Origin: Bradyrhizobium sp. Ash2021
Lineage (GTDB): Bacteria; Pseudomonadota; Alphaproteobacteria; Rhizobiales; Xanthobacteraceae
Direction of reading: 5' to 3'
Assembly (NCBI RefSeq): GCF_031202265.1
Contig: NZ_CP100604.1
Span: 8,104,501 to 8,168,500, forward strand
Length of the DNA stretch: 64,000 nucleotides
Program-made: the position numbers and the translations under genes
The notes under the pieces: generated by a model
Seen by the model: the letters and a program-made list of their open reading frames with translations, nothing else
What the model was told of the DNA's origin: nothing
Databases searched by the model: none
Part shown: piece after piece, positions 55,066 to 63,999 of the stretch
How positions within the stretch are numbered: the first letter of the stretch is position 1
Layout of the letters: each line of letters starts with the position of its first letter

Positions 55066-55509
55066 TTGAGCCAACAGCTTCATCCGGCGGCCCCGCATCA
55101 CCCGCCGTTTTTCGTTCCGGGCGCCGACGGCGCCGATCCCATGCTGGTGGTGATGGGCATTTTGCTGATCGCGACCGTTTTCTGGGTCGGCACCCTGTAC
55201 TGGAAGCTGCACAGCCTGCCCGAGCGCATGGCGCACAAATCCCAGAAGCTGCAGTTCGAGATCGTCGCCGTTCTCGGCCTGATTTCGCTGTTTACCCACA
55301 TGCACATCTTCTGGGTCGCGGGCCTGCTGCTCGCCATGATCGACCTGCCGGACTTCGGCACCCCGATGCGCAGCATCGCCGATTCCGTCGAACGCATCGC
55401 CGACGCCACGCCGGAAGCGCCCGCCCTCGCGCCCGAAACCGAACCCGCACCTGCCGGCTATTCCGACGTCAGGACGCCCACGAAGAGGGGGGGCCACGGC
55501 CATGTTTGA
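55066..55509 (+). CDS. DUF3302 family inner-membrane protein (YiaW-like)
   Basis: The best start is the TTG at 55066, 10 bases after gggag, giving MSQQLHPAAPHHPPFFVPGA and 147 residues. Two TM helices (PMLVVMGILLIATVFWVGTL and FEIVAVLGLISLFTHMHIFW) flank WKLHSLPERMAHKSQKLQFE, the DUF3302 pattern. It overlaps the HlyD-like gene by 8 bp. The YiaW/YiaV and YibI/YibH pairs of E. coli have the same pairing, so this should be the small membrane partner of the adaptor. The substrate is unknown. Confidence 0.8.
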   Translation: MSQQLHPAAPHHPPFFVPGADGADPMLVVMGILLIATVFWVGTLYWKLHSLPERMAHKSQKLQFEIVAVLGLISLFTHMHIFWVAGLLLAMIDLPDFGTPMRSIADSVERIADATPEAPALAPETEPAPAGYSDVRTPTKRGGHGHV

Positions 55510-56734
55510 AATGATGCTCTGCTCGCTCGTGACGATCCTTCCCGACTACCTCTACCGCCGCTACCGGCAGGGCAAGCGGTTCGGCAAGGAGATCACGTTC
55601 TTCTCCGTCTGGTACGAACTGAGGTGGGGCATCACCGGCTGCCTGATGCTTACGATCGGACTGATCACCACGATCTTCTATTTCCACCCCTCGACCACTT
55701 CGGCGGCGCTCTACTTCAGGACGGTGCCGATCCTGCCCGAAGGCTCGGGCCGCGTCGTCGAGGTCAATGTCGGCTTCACCGAGGCGGTGAAGAAAGGCGA
55801 CGTTCTGTTCCGGCTGGACAGTTCGAAGCAGGAGGCGGCGCTGGAGACCGCCAAGCGAAAGATCGCCGAGGTCGACGCGGCGCTGATCTCGGCGGGGGTC
55901 GACATCGTCAAGGCGGACGCCCAGGTCGGGGAGGCCAAAGCCTCCTTGCAGCAGGCCAGGGACGAACTGGACGTGAAGAGTGAATTGCAGCGCCGCAATC
56001 CCGGGATTGTGCCGCAGCGCGACATCGAGAAGCTGCAGGTGCTGGTCGATCAGCGGCAATCCGGCGTCGACGCGGCGAACGCCGTCAAGGAATCGGCGGC
56101 GTTGCGCGTCTCCACGGTCCTGCCGTCCGAGCGGGCGCGCGCCGAGGCCGAGCAGGCGCAGGCGCAAGTGGACCTCGACAAGACCTACGTCCGCGCCGGC
56201 GTCGATGGCCGCGTCGAGCAATTCAGCGTCCGCCCCGGCGACCTCGTCGCCCAGATCATGCGGCCGGCCGGAATCCTGATCCCGGAAGAGGCGGGCCGGA
56301 ACAGGTTGCAGGCCGGATTCGGGCAGATCGAGGCCCAGGTGATGAAGCCCGGCATGATCGCGGAAGCCACCTGCGTCTCGAAGCCCTGGGTGATCATTCC
56401 GCTGGTCGTCACCAGCGTGCAGGACTTCATCGCCGCCGGCCAGTTCCGGGCCGGCGAACAGTTGATTGATCCCCAGAACCTGCAAACGCCGGGCTCGATT
56501 CTCGTGCTCCTGGAGCCGCTCTACAAGGGTGGCCTCGAGGACGTTACGCCGGGCAGCTCCTGCATCGTCAACGCCTACACCAGCAACCATGACGTCATCG
56601 CCGATCCGAAAACCGGTGCGTTGAAGGGGTTTGTCCTGCACGCCGTCGACGCGACCGGTCTCGTCCATGCGCTGCTGCTGCGGATCCAGGCGTTGCTGTT
56701 GCCGATCAAGACGCTGGTGTTCGCCGGCCACTGA
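55502..56734 (+). CDS. HlyD family secretion adaptor (YiaV/YibH-like)
   Basis: A 410-residue adaptor with one TM near residues 46-66 (GITGCLMLTIGLITTIFYFH). It has the split lipoyl half-motifs VEVNVGFTEAVKKGDVLFRL and YVRAGVDGRVEQFSVRPGDL, and a helical hairpin between them (residues ~100-220, ETAKRKIAEVDAALISAGVD). Membrane-fusion proteins of this class link an inner-membrane pump or factor to the outer membrane. The partner is probably the DUF3302 protein. The RND fragment downstream may once have belonged to a neighbouring pump. Confidence 0.88.
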   Translation: MFEMMLCSLVTILPDYLYRRYRQGKRFGKEITFFSVWYELRWGITGCLMLTIGLITTIFYFHPSTTSAALYFRTVPILPEGSGRVVEVNVGFTEAVKKGDVLFRLDSSKQEAALETAKRKIAEVDAALISAGVDIVKADAQVGEAKASLQQARDELDVKSELQRRNPGIVPQRDIEKLQVLVDQRQSGVDAANAVKESAALRVSTVLPSERARAEAEQAQAQVDLDKTYVRAGVDGRVEQFSVRPGDLVAQIMRPAGILIPEEAGRNRLQAGFGQIEAQVMKPGMIAEATCVSKPWVIIPLVVTSVQDFIAAGQFRAGEQLIDPQNLQTPGSILVLLEPLYKGGLEDVTPGSSCIVNAYTSNHDVIADPKTGALKGFVLHAVDATGLVHALLLRIQALLLPIKTLVFAGH

Positions 56735-56859
56735 CGGGGGAATCGGATGCTCGAATTCCGGAACCTTGCGCAACCCGCGCAGGCGTTCGATCTCGCCGGC
56801 GCGTGGACCACGAACGCTGACTGTGAATCGGCGTGGGGTCCGGGCGCCGATCGGCGTCA

Positions 56860-57027
56860 TAAGCGATTGATCGATATGGATTCTGTGGGGTCAATGTTCG
56901 GCGCCGTTTCACAGCGGACATCGCAAAGTACGTTGTCAAAGAAGGTGGCAAGGCCGGTTTTGAATTGGCTAAACAAGCCGCGACTAAATGGATACTCCAG
57001 CACTACGGGCTACTACCGCACGGATAG
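56860..57027 (+). pseudogene. Unidentified C-terminal fragment
   Basis: A startless frame reads FTADIAKYVVKEGGKAGFEL then AKQAATKWILQHYGLLPHG and stops at 57025. It has the look of a helical protein end, but nothing upstream completes it because a stop precedes at about 56862. It overlaps the end of the minus-strand small frame that stops at 56984. The family is not recognised. Confidence 0.3.
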
Positions 57028-57163
57028 TAACTTCCCGGATATGCTCCGCCCGCAGGTTATCGGCAAGCTTTCTGATGTACGCCCTCTTCCCGTACTCGAC
57101 ACCCTGGATAACTACTGTTGGTCTCTGCGGGCGCTCGTACTGCTCACGGATAAGTGTCTGCAT
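56984..57163 (-). CDS. Hypothetical protein (59 aa), possible fragment
   Basis: MQTLIREQYERPQRPTVVIQ, GVEYGKRAYIRKLADNLRAE and HIREVTIRAVVARSAGVSI form a well-behaved frame from an ATG at 57163 to TAG 56984. Its start abuts the point (57165) where RND similarity begins on the other strand, so it may be the tail of a gene broken by the same rearrangement. No family is recognised. Confidence 0.35.
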   Translation of the reverse strand: MQTLIREQYERPQRPTVVIQGVEYGKRAYIRKLADNLRAEHIREVTIRAVVARSAGVSI

Positions 57164-57164
57164 G

Positions 57165-58032
57165 CGCTGGCGCTGGACGACCATCGCGGTCACGCTTGCG
57201 GTATTTGGGTTGTCGCTGGCCGGTATGGGATTCGTGCAGCAGCAATTCTTTCCGGCTTCCGACCGCGACGAGCTGATCGTCGACTTTAACCTGCCGCTGA
57301 ACAGTTCGATCGCCGAAACCGACGCGCAGATAGCCCGCTTCGAGCAGGAAGCGCTCAAGGGCAATCCGGCGATCGCTCACTGGTCGAGTTATGTGGGGCA
57401 GGGCGCGCCGCGCTTCGTGCTGTCCTTCGACGTGCAGGCCGCCGACCTGTGGTTCGGCCAGGTCGTCATCGTCACCAAGGGCCTCGAGGCGCGAGACCGC
57501 CTCAAGGCCGAACTGCAGGCTTACTTAAAGAAGACGTTCCCCGGTACCGACGCCTTCGTGAAGCTGCTCGACATCGGGCCTCCGGTCGGGCGCCCTGTGC
57601 AATACCGCATGAGCGGTCCCGACGTCGCCGGGGTGCGGGAATATTCCCGGCAACTGGCGGGAATCCTGCGCACCAATCCGCACCTCGGCGACGTAGTGTT
57701 CGATTGGGCTGAGCCCGCGCGCGTCGTAAAGGTCGATGTGCTGCAGGACAAGGCGCGCCAGCTCGGCGTGACCTCCGAAGATATCGCGACGACGGTGAAT
57801 GGCGTGTCGGACGGCACGACGGTCACCCAGGTGCGCGACGACATCTATCTGATCAAGGTGCTCGGCAGAGCCAAAGCCGGCGAGCGTCGTTCGATCGAAA
57901 CGCTGCGTGATTTGCAGTTGACCGGGACCAGCGGTCAGTCGGTGCCGCTCGCCGCCGTGGCCACGCTGCGCTACGAGATCGAGGAGCCGACCATTTGGCG
58001 ACGCTCGCGCCTGCCGACGATTACGCTCGCGT
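57165..58032 (+). pseudogene. RND multidrug efflux transporter, internal fragment
   Basis: The fragment opens with RWRWTTIAVTLAVFGLSLAG, a TM helix, then FVQQQFFPASDRDELIVDFN and AHWSSYVGQGAPRFVLSFDV, the porter domain of an AcrB/MexF-like pump. It continues through VKLLDIGPPVGRPVQYRMSG and FDWAEPARVVKVDVLQDKAR and ends at EPTIWRRSRLPTITL. Both the N-terminal ~500 and the C-terminal ~300 residues normal for a ~1040-residue pump are missing. There is no start codon, so it is dead. Confidence 0.85.
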
Positions 58033-58083
58033 ATCTGAACAACGGAATACGCCTCCGCACCGTCCTTTTTCGTCTGTCGGCCG

Positions 58084-58314
58084 CTATTGCCCGTGGCTGA
58101 CCAGAACATAGCGGCACGCTGGAAATAGCCTTACGCGATTCTGCTTGAGGCAGGCCAGAACGGCGAAATCGCCTTGGTCCATCAGCTTGCGGCAGAAGCG
58201 CTGGACGTCGCGGGTGCAAGCTTGCTGCTCCTTATCCGTGCCGCCGTGCTGAGCGATGGCGCCGGTCGGCGCGATCACAAGCAACAGGGTGAGAGCCAAG
58301 TAAACTTTCAGCAT
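58084..58314 (-). CDS. Short exported cysteine-rich protein
   Basis: 76 residues: signal peptide MLKVYLALTLLLVIAPTGAI (cleavage after IAQ) and mature GTDKEQQACTRDVQRFCRKL, DFAVLACLKQNRVRLFPACR. The cysteine frame C-x7-C-x12-C-x10-C matches the proteins at 63772 and 28093. It is a paralogue of the 63772 protein, and the identity continues about 12 bases past the stop (tagcgg.cgac.gacg), so the two are a duplication. The function is unknown; related repeats are found in exported proteins of proteobacteria. Confidence 0.75.
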   Translation of the reverse strand: MLKVYLALTLLLVIAPTGAIAQHGGTDKEQQACTRDVQRFCRKLMDQGDFAVLACLKQNRVRLFPACRYVLVSHGQ

Positions 58315-58367
58315 GAGTCTCTTCCTCTGAGCGGCGTTCTAACGACCACAGAAACCGAGGGTGCCGC

Positions 58368-59909
58368 TCATTCCATCACCATCGCATGGTCGCTACTCGC
58401 CTCCGTCGCAGCGCGCCGAAGCAGGAGGACGAGGGGCACGGCAGCAAGCGAAAGGATCATCATCAATTTGAAGTCGTCTATGTAGCTGATGATAGACGCC
58501 TGCGTTTGGACGACATGGTCGAGCGCCGCGCGGCCGGATGCGGTCCATGGGCTCCACGCCTGCAGCACGGCGCTATTGTTGAATGCAGGATTGAAGGCTG
58601 TGACGTGACTTGCGATTGTTGCATGATTAATCTGATCGTTCCGGGTCAACAGATACGATACGACCGATATCCCGACGCTAGAGCCGACATTCCGCGAAAG
58701 GTTGTAGAGACCTGTAGCATCGGCCCGCTGCTCAGGGGCCAACGTCGCAAACGTGACGGTCGTGAGAGGAACAAACAGGAATCCAAGCCCTGCCCCCTGA
58801 ATGAATCCAGTTTCGGCAATCGTCCACTGCGAAACATCCGGAGTCCAGCCGGTCATGTCGTACATCGCCCACGCCGTGAGCAACAGGCCGATCAGGAGAA
58901 GCAACCTGGTATCGATCCGACCCATGAGGCGACCGACAAAGAGCATGCAAACCATAGTACCCAAGCCACGCGGGCCCATGACGAGTCCAGCGGTCACCAC
59001 AGGGTAACCCATTAGCGTTTGCAGGTACGGCGTCATCAGCGCCAGGGAAGCCAAATAGGTTATTCCGACGATGAAGATGAACAGGACTCCCACCGAAAAA
59101 TTGCGGTCCAGAAACAGAGCGGGATTCACGAATGAATTCTTCGCGGTAAACGTCTGGACAAGAAAAATATACAGCGCGGACACGCAGATGACGGCCTCGA
59201 TCAGTATCTCCAACGAAGAGAACCAGTCAAGTTGCGCACCGCGGTCCAGAAACACCTGCATGGCCGCGATGGCGACGCTGAGGCTACCGAAGCCGAGCCA
59301 GTCAAGCTTCGCTGCCGCGCTGATTTTTGTCTCCCTTATGAAGAAGGATATGCCTGCGAAGGCGAGCGCCCCCAACGGGAGATTGATGTAGAAGACCCAC
59401 CGCCATGTGAAATGCTCCGTAAGCCAACCGCCGATCACCGGGCCCAAAACAGGTCCGACCATGATCGACACGCCAAACAGGGCCATCGCCGAACCGCGCT
59501 CTTCCGGTGTATAGATGTCTAGCAGAATCGATTGGGAGATCGGGACAAGCGCCGCACCGAAAAACCCCTGCAGCAATCGAGCGGCCACGATCTGCGTAAG
59601 CGACTGCGCCAGGCCGCAGAGCATCGACGCAATTACGAAGCCGGCAACCGCAACCATTAGTGTGCGCTTACGGCCGAACCTGTTTGCCAGAAACCCCGAT
59701 GGCGGCGTCATGATAGCTGCGGCGACGATATACGAGGTCAGCACCCAGTTGATCTGATCCGCACTCGCAGACACGCTGCCTTGCATGTAGGGAAGCGCAA
59801 CGTTCGCAATGGTCGTGTCGAGCGCCTGCATAATGGTGGCGAGGATGACACAGGCGGTAATTGCGGGACGGTTGATCGACCGCGGAGCGTCTGAAGAAGC
59901 GTCGGTCAT
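58368..59909 (-). CDS. emrB: EmrB/QacA-type MFS drug efflux pump
   Basis: 513 residues, 14 TM segments (DHA2 subfamily). Diagnostic motifs are the first helix ILATIMQALDTTIANVALPY, WVLTSYIVAAAIMTPPSGFL, motif A GFLANRFGRKRTLMVA and motif C GPVLGPVIGGWL. It exports hydrophobic drugs or uncouplers with the proton gradient, together with the EmrA adaptor encoded just upstream. The stop-to-start gap to emrA is 2 bp. It is intact, although emrA and marR in the same operon are frameshifted. Confidence 0.93.
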   Translation of the reverse strand: MTDASSDAPRSINRPAITACVILATIMQALDTTIANVALPYMQGSVSASADQINWVLTSYIVAAAIMTPPSGFLANRFGRKRTLMVAVAGFVIASMLCGLAQSLTQIVAARLLQGFFGAALVPISQSILLDIYTPEERGSAMALFGVSIMVGPVLGPVIGGWLTEHFTWRWVFYINLPLGALAFAGISFFIRETKISAAAKLDWLGFGSLSVAIAAMQVFLDRGAQLDWFSSLEILIEAVICVSALYIFLVQTFTAKNSFVNPALFLDRNFSVGVLFIFIVGITYLASLALMTPYLQTLMGYPVVTAGLVMGPRGLGTMVCMLFVGRLMGRIDTRLLLLIGLLLTAWAMYDMTGWTPDVSQWTIAETGFIQGAGLGFLFVPLTTVTFATLAPEQRADATGLYNLSRNVGSSVGISVVSYLLTRNDQINHATIASHVTAFNPAFNNSAVLQAWSPWTASGRAALDHVVQTQASIISYIDDFKLMMILSLAAVPLVLLLRRAATEASSDHAMVME

Positions 59910-59911
59910 GT

Positions 59912-61206
59912 TCAGCCTTTCGATGCCGACCTAAAGAGATCAGTAACGAAGGGCGGCAGCCCACGTTCATGCCCGGTATCGACACTAACCTCCACGCTCA
60001 TGCCGACGCGCAGCGGTGGCTTGTTGGGCGCATTGGGGACACGGACGCGCATTGGGATGCGTTGGACGACCTTGACCCAATTGCCGCTCGTATTCTGAGC
60101 CGGCAACAGTGAAAAGCTTGATGCAGATGCTGGGCTGATGCTTTCGACCGTGCCGACCCATTTTTCGCCCGGATAGGTATCGACTTCGACCGTCACATTC
60201 TGTCCCGGCTTGACGTAGGTCAGTTCGGTTTCCTTAGGACTGGCCTGAACCCAGACGTGGTCGGTCGACACGATGTTAAATGCCGTTGCGACGGCAGCAA
60301 GATACTGACCGGGCTGCAGTGACGGTACATTCGTCACAACGCCGTCGAAGGGCGCTTGCACGATTGTGTGGGCGAGCTGGCGCGCGGCTTCGTTGCGCGC
60401 GGCCAGCGCATCCTTGTATCGAGGATGGTCTTCAATCGGCGCGTCGGCATTGCCATTCAGGTTCGCGACAATGCCGGCAAGCTGCGCGTTCAGTGAGGCG
60501 AGCTTTTGCTGTGACCCTTGAAGCACGTTATGGGAGGCATCAAGGTCGCCTTTGGGGTGAAGTCGTTAACGATCAATTGTTGCTGGCGCTTGAAGTTGAC
60601 GGTGTTGAAGTCGACGTCCGTCTTCGCTTGGTCGACCTGAGTCTGCATGTTTCGGTAGCCGGCCTGGAGCGCCAGGAGATCGTTGCGCGTATTGCTGACC
60701 TGAGCTTCCGCCCGGTCCAACGCCAATCGAAACTGTTGGGGGTCTAGCTTGAACAGCAAGTCCCCTTTGGCAACCTTCTGGTTATCGTGTACCAAAACTT
60801 CGCGGACGATTCCCGACACGTCGGTTGATAAGCCCACCATGTCGGCCTGCACATAGGCATTCTCCGTCGACATAGCCGCGCCACCGGTAACATAAAAATA
60901 CGCGCTGACTATGAGCACAATCGGCAGCGACGCAAACATCAGGAATCGTCGTGGGGATCTTTTTGGCGCTTCGGGCTCGGCCGCCGCTGGGACGAAAGGC
61001 GGTTTATCCGATGGCCCAGGCTCGGGTTTACGGTCGTCCGGCCGAGCTTTCGATTCCGTCTGGACGGTTGTGTCCGTGTCTGTAGCAGACCTTGGCTCGG
61101 CCGGACGGCGCGTCAAATGATAGATCTTTTCCTCAGAGCAATGGGGTCCGGCTTGTTCGGCGCAGGGGCCATGGAGTTTTGGGTCTAGTTCGCCTGGATT
61201 AGCCAT
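59912..61206 (-). pseudogene. emrA: EmrA-type HlyD adaptor, one-base frameshift
   Basis: The first part (MANPGELDPKLHGPCAEQAG..., from 61206) has a TM helix (LMFASLPIVLIVSAYFYVTG) and the lipoyl half-motif TDVSGIVREVLVHDNQKVAK. The second part (from about 60526) carries APFDGVVTNVPSLQPGQYLA and the beta-barrel. They join at FTPKAT: reading through would need one more T on the coding strand (gaccttt rather than gacctt, near 60543). Either the gene is freshly broken or the assembly lost a base in a run of three. Confidence 0.88.
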
Positions 61207-61668
61207 GACTTGCTCGCTTTTGCCTTGCCACCGAGGATTCGCACGCGTCGGTGAGGTTGGATTTCAAGACTAGTAGTGTCTCCATGAGGCGGAAGACGTC
61301 GTGCTCGGAGACTCCCGTCAATGCCTCGCCGCGAGTCACTTCGCCGAGCTTGCGGGCCTGCATCAGCTTCGGGCGAGCAGCCGGCGTAAGACGAAGGATC
61401 CAGACCCGCCGGTCAGATGGGTTCGGATGCCGTTCGATCAATCCGCGGACCTGGAGCTTGTCCACAATTCGACAAAGGGTGATCGGCTCCACGTCAAGGA
61501 GCTCCGCCAATTCGCTTTGGTTGATCCCTTCGTTTTGAGCCAGATAAGTGAGCGCCTGCCATTGAGATCGGGTCAGCCCGGAGCCGCGCGCAACCTGCTC
61601 AAATCTTTCCTCAGCAACCTCGCGACCGCGTGCACCAGGAAACCGAGTATGAGTGAGTTAATTTGCAC
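61199..61668 (-). pseudogene. MarR family regulator, one-base frameshift
   Basis: The start is a GTG at 61668, 7 bases after AGGAG, reading MQINSLILGFLVHAVARLLR. The frame breaks at 61606-61608 where an A is missing from a run (ctgaggaaagattt; aaaa would restore LRKRFEQVARGSGLTRSQW). The rest is the winged HTH (NQSELAELLDVEPITLCRIV, DKLQVRGLIERHPNPSDRRV) to the stop at 61199, which overlaps the emrA start by 8 bases. As read, the repressor is non-functional. The operon order marR-emrA-emrB is typical. Confidence 0.85.
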
Positions 61669-61707
61669 TGGTCGACTCCTACGTAAACTCTTTTACCAAG
61701 GCTGCTC

Positions 61708-61806
61708 TCAGTATTGCTTATCGAGCATCCACATCACCCAAAGAATGGCGCGAAAAACTACGGCGACGCCGCCAGCAATCACGATCCAGAAAATGATGTC
61801 TTTCAT
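61708..61806 (-). CDS. 32-aa single-TM peptide
   Basis: From ATG 61806: MKDIIFWIVIAGGVAVVFRA then ILWVMWMLDKQY. Nearly the whole peptide is one hydrophobic helix with a Trp belt. No clear ribosome-binding site. It lies 40 bp upstream of the marR start on the same strand and could be a small regulatory membrane peptide or chance. Confidence 0.35.
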   Translation of the reverse strand: MKDIIFWIVIAGGVAVVFRAILWVMWMLDKQY

Positions 61807-62243
61807 GGGGGCCGTTCATGACCGGCCGATTGACAGTGGGGGCGCACCGTCAACCGGCCAGTTGTCGCGCAGATATGCGGAACGCCGCCCGATTCCGGCG
61901 CCTCGATTTAGGTGATCACCTGCCGGCCAATCCCGCATTGAAGCGTGTCGTTTCCGCATTTTGGGACATATCTCGCATCTCCTTTCTGGGAACGAACGGG
62001 ACGGTGAGTCCGTAGCCTTCGTTCTTGCGAGTCACAGCTTGTCCCGAAGATCACGATCATGCCAACGCATAATTGTCACTGACGATATGAATATGATTCA
62101 TCGAAGAATGGCCGGGCCGCGGCTCGAACCCGTTCGAATAACGAGTCAGCAAAGGCGGTCGGACAAACCGAACCAGTTTTCGAACGAAGTCGTGATCTGG
62201 GCGCCGCGACCGAGAACCGGTCGCACACGCTCCGGAGGCTTCG
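61807..62243. other. Non-coding gap
   Basis: About 440 bp with only short frames. No conserved motif is seen. It probably contains the promoter of the marR-emrAB operon, since the marR transcription unit starts at its left edge. Confidence 0.4.
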
Positions 62244-62470
62244 TCAGCGACGCTTGGCGACAGCTTTGTTTCGACCGCGTCTGCTGCGAGCCGCCGGCTT
62301 TTTGGTCTTCATCCGCGCGCCGCCGAACGCGCCGTTGTTCTTCGGCAAACCCTTGGGCTGCGCGCCTTCAAAGTGCAGCTTGACGGCTTCGCGGATGATT
62401 GACCTCAGCCCTAGCGAGCCCGGATCGTCGTGAACGCGCCTATGGGTCCACGACGGACCTACTTCGCTTT
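62244..62470 (-). pseudogene. Small rhizobial basic protein, 5'-truncated
   Basis: The frame reads VHDDPGSLGLRSIIREAVKL, HFEGAQPKGLPKNNGAFGGA and ends in a Lys/Arg-rich tail (KTKKPAARSRRGRNKAVAKR). I associate this shape, an acidic/helical head then a basic AT-hook-like tail, with a small Bradyrhizobium protein. A stop lies just upstream at about 62472 and no ATG is in frame, so the N-terminus is gone. Its function was unknown to begin with. Confidence 0.4.
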
Positions 62471-62517
62471 GTCATATTGGCCCGTCCGACCCGGACCAGT
62501 TCGTCAACGAGTCGCGT

Positions 62518-62960
62518 TCAGTGATTTCGAACGCCGACCAGAAAGAATTCGACCGCCGCCTTTCTGTGCCGCTCCTCGGTCTTTGGATCGATCGCCATGC
62601 CGTACAACGCCAACCGTCTGGAGTGGCCTCGCTTGCCTGGGCCTCAGCGGCTGCCGATAGAGGAGCAAGCCAGCGTCGTATCCTGCTCCGCAGGACGGCT
62701 GCAAACAAATCTCTTTTATCATGGTAGTGCGCGTAAACGGTCGGCTTGCTGACGCCGGCAGCTTCGGCAACAGCATCAATAGAGGTGCCGTCGAAGCCTC
62801 GCTCCATAAAGAGGTTTGTCGCGACGTCTAGCAGGCGCGCGTCGCGCCGCTCCGCCTCCTCTCGCGTAGGCCGTCCTCCCGCTCCTCTTCGACCGGTTCG
62901 TTCCCGTGCTTCGACTGCTTTACTGGGCAACTCACATTTCTCCTTGTCAGCGGGGGTCAT
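62518..62960 (-). pseudogene. TetR family regulator with internal deletion
   Basis: The N-terminal DNA-binding part is intact: RDARLLDVATNLFMERGFDG, TSIDAVAEAAGVSKPTVYAH, YHDKRDLFAAVLRSRI. After ...AEAQASEATPDG the sequence jumps to the family's C-terminal end, LALYGMAIDPKTEERHRKAA then VEFFLVGVRNH, in a different frame that stops at 62518. The ligand-binding helices in between are missing (roughly 80-100 codons by family length). As read in one frame the product ends with nonsense. It is a decayed repressor, possibly once of a nearby pump. Confidence 0.75.
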
Positions 62961-63033
62961 ACTCGCCTATATAAACTATACAGTATAGTTTTAATTCTGG
63001 CTATGGCATGAGCCCGATTGGTAAAGGCGGCGC

Positions 63034-63636
63034 CTAGCCGTTTCTCGAAGGTGTTCGCCTGTGGAACTGGGTCGCAGTTAGAGCGGACTCGCGCGCCGGA
63101 CGCTCGGACAGATCGCGGCCAAGCTTCGATTGCAGTTCAACCAGATCGGTGAAAACGTCTGCCTGGCGTCGCAATTCGTCGGCGATCATCGGCGGCTGGC
63201 TTGAAATTGTCGAGACCACGGTAACCCGGACGCCTCGGCGCTGCACCGCTTCAACCAGCGACCGAAAATCGCCGTCGCCGGAAAACAGCATGATCTGATC
63301 GACGTGCGCGGCGATTTCCATCGCATCGACTGCAAGCTCGATGTCCATGTTGCCCTTGACCTTGCGGTGTCCACTGGCGTCGATGAATTCCTTGGTGGGC
63401 TTGGTCACGACGGTGTAGCCATTATAGTCCAGCCAATCGAGCAGGGGTCGAATCGACGAGAATTCCTGATCTTCAATGATTGCCGTGTAGTAGAATGCAC
63501 GAACCAGCGTGCCACGGCCCTGAAATTCCTTGAGAAGCCGCTTATAGTCGATATCGAAACCCAGCATCTTGGCGGTCGAATAAAGATTGGCGCCATCGAT
63601 AAAAAGCGCAATTCTGTTTGCTGAAGAAGCTGTCAT
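63034..63636 (-). CDS. NYN domain protein (LabA/DUF88 family)
   Basis: MTASSANRIALFIDGANLYS starts at ATG 63636 after AAGGA; ATG 63654 adds six residues. 200 residues with the PIN-like NYN nuclease fold: FIDGANLY (first Asp), KGNMDIELAVDAM (Asp pair) and DQIMLFSGDGDFRSLVEAVQ (SGDGDF). These acidic residues bind metal in NYN RNases, so it is likely an RNA-cutting or RNA-binding enzyme. The C-terminal ~40 residues are Arg/Ser-rich and unstructured. LabA-type proteins are widespread and usually monocistronic, as here. Confidence 0.88.
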   Translation of the reverse strand: MTASSANRIALFIDGANLYSTAKMLGFDIDYKRLLKEFQGRGTLVRAFYYTAIIEDQEFSSIRPLLDWLDYNGYTVVTKPTKEFIDASGHRKVKGNMDIELAVDAMEIAAHVDQIMLFSGDGDFRSLVEAVQRRGVRVTVVSTISSQPPMIADELRRQADVFTDLVELQSKLGRDLSERPARESALTATQFHRRTPSRNG

Positions 63637-63771
63637 TTTTTCTTTTTCCTTCATGCCGGGGATCCCGTGGTGACGTCGCCAATCCGGTCTGAAGGCCGAG
63701 ACCGCTTCGCCGACGTGATTCTCGAAAGCGGCTTTTATCCGGAATTCGGCCCGTACTACGTCAGTCGTCCG

Positions 63772-63999
63772 CTATTGGCCGTGGCTGACCAGCACGTTGA
63801 GGCACGCTGAAAATAACTTAGCGCGGTTTTGCTTGAGGCAGGACAGAACGGCGAAATCGCCTTGATCCACTAACTTGCGGCAGAAGCGCTGGACATCGCG
63901 GATGCAAGCCTCTTTGTCCTGGTCGGTGCCAGCGTGCTGGGCAAAGGTTTCGGTCGATAGGCTCGCGAGCAACGCGAGGGCCAGGAGAAATTTATTCAT
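63772..63999 (-). CDS. Short exported cysteine-rich protein, paralogue
   Basis: 75 residues: signal peptide MNKFLLALALLASLSTETFA, then GTDQDKEACIRDVQRFCRKL, DFAVLSCLKQNRAKLFSACL. It is homologous along its length to the protein at 58084, with the same four-cysteine frame. Its start is one base from the window edge, so the upstream region is not visible. The function is unknown. Confidence 0.75.
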   Translation of the reverse strand: MNKFLLALALLASLSTETFAQHAGTDQDKEACIRDVQRFCRKLVDQGDFAVLSCLKQNRAKLFSACLNVLVSHGQ

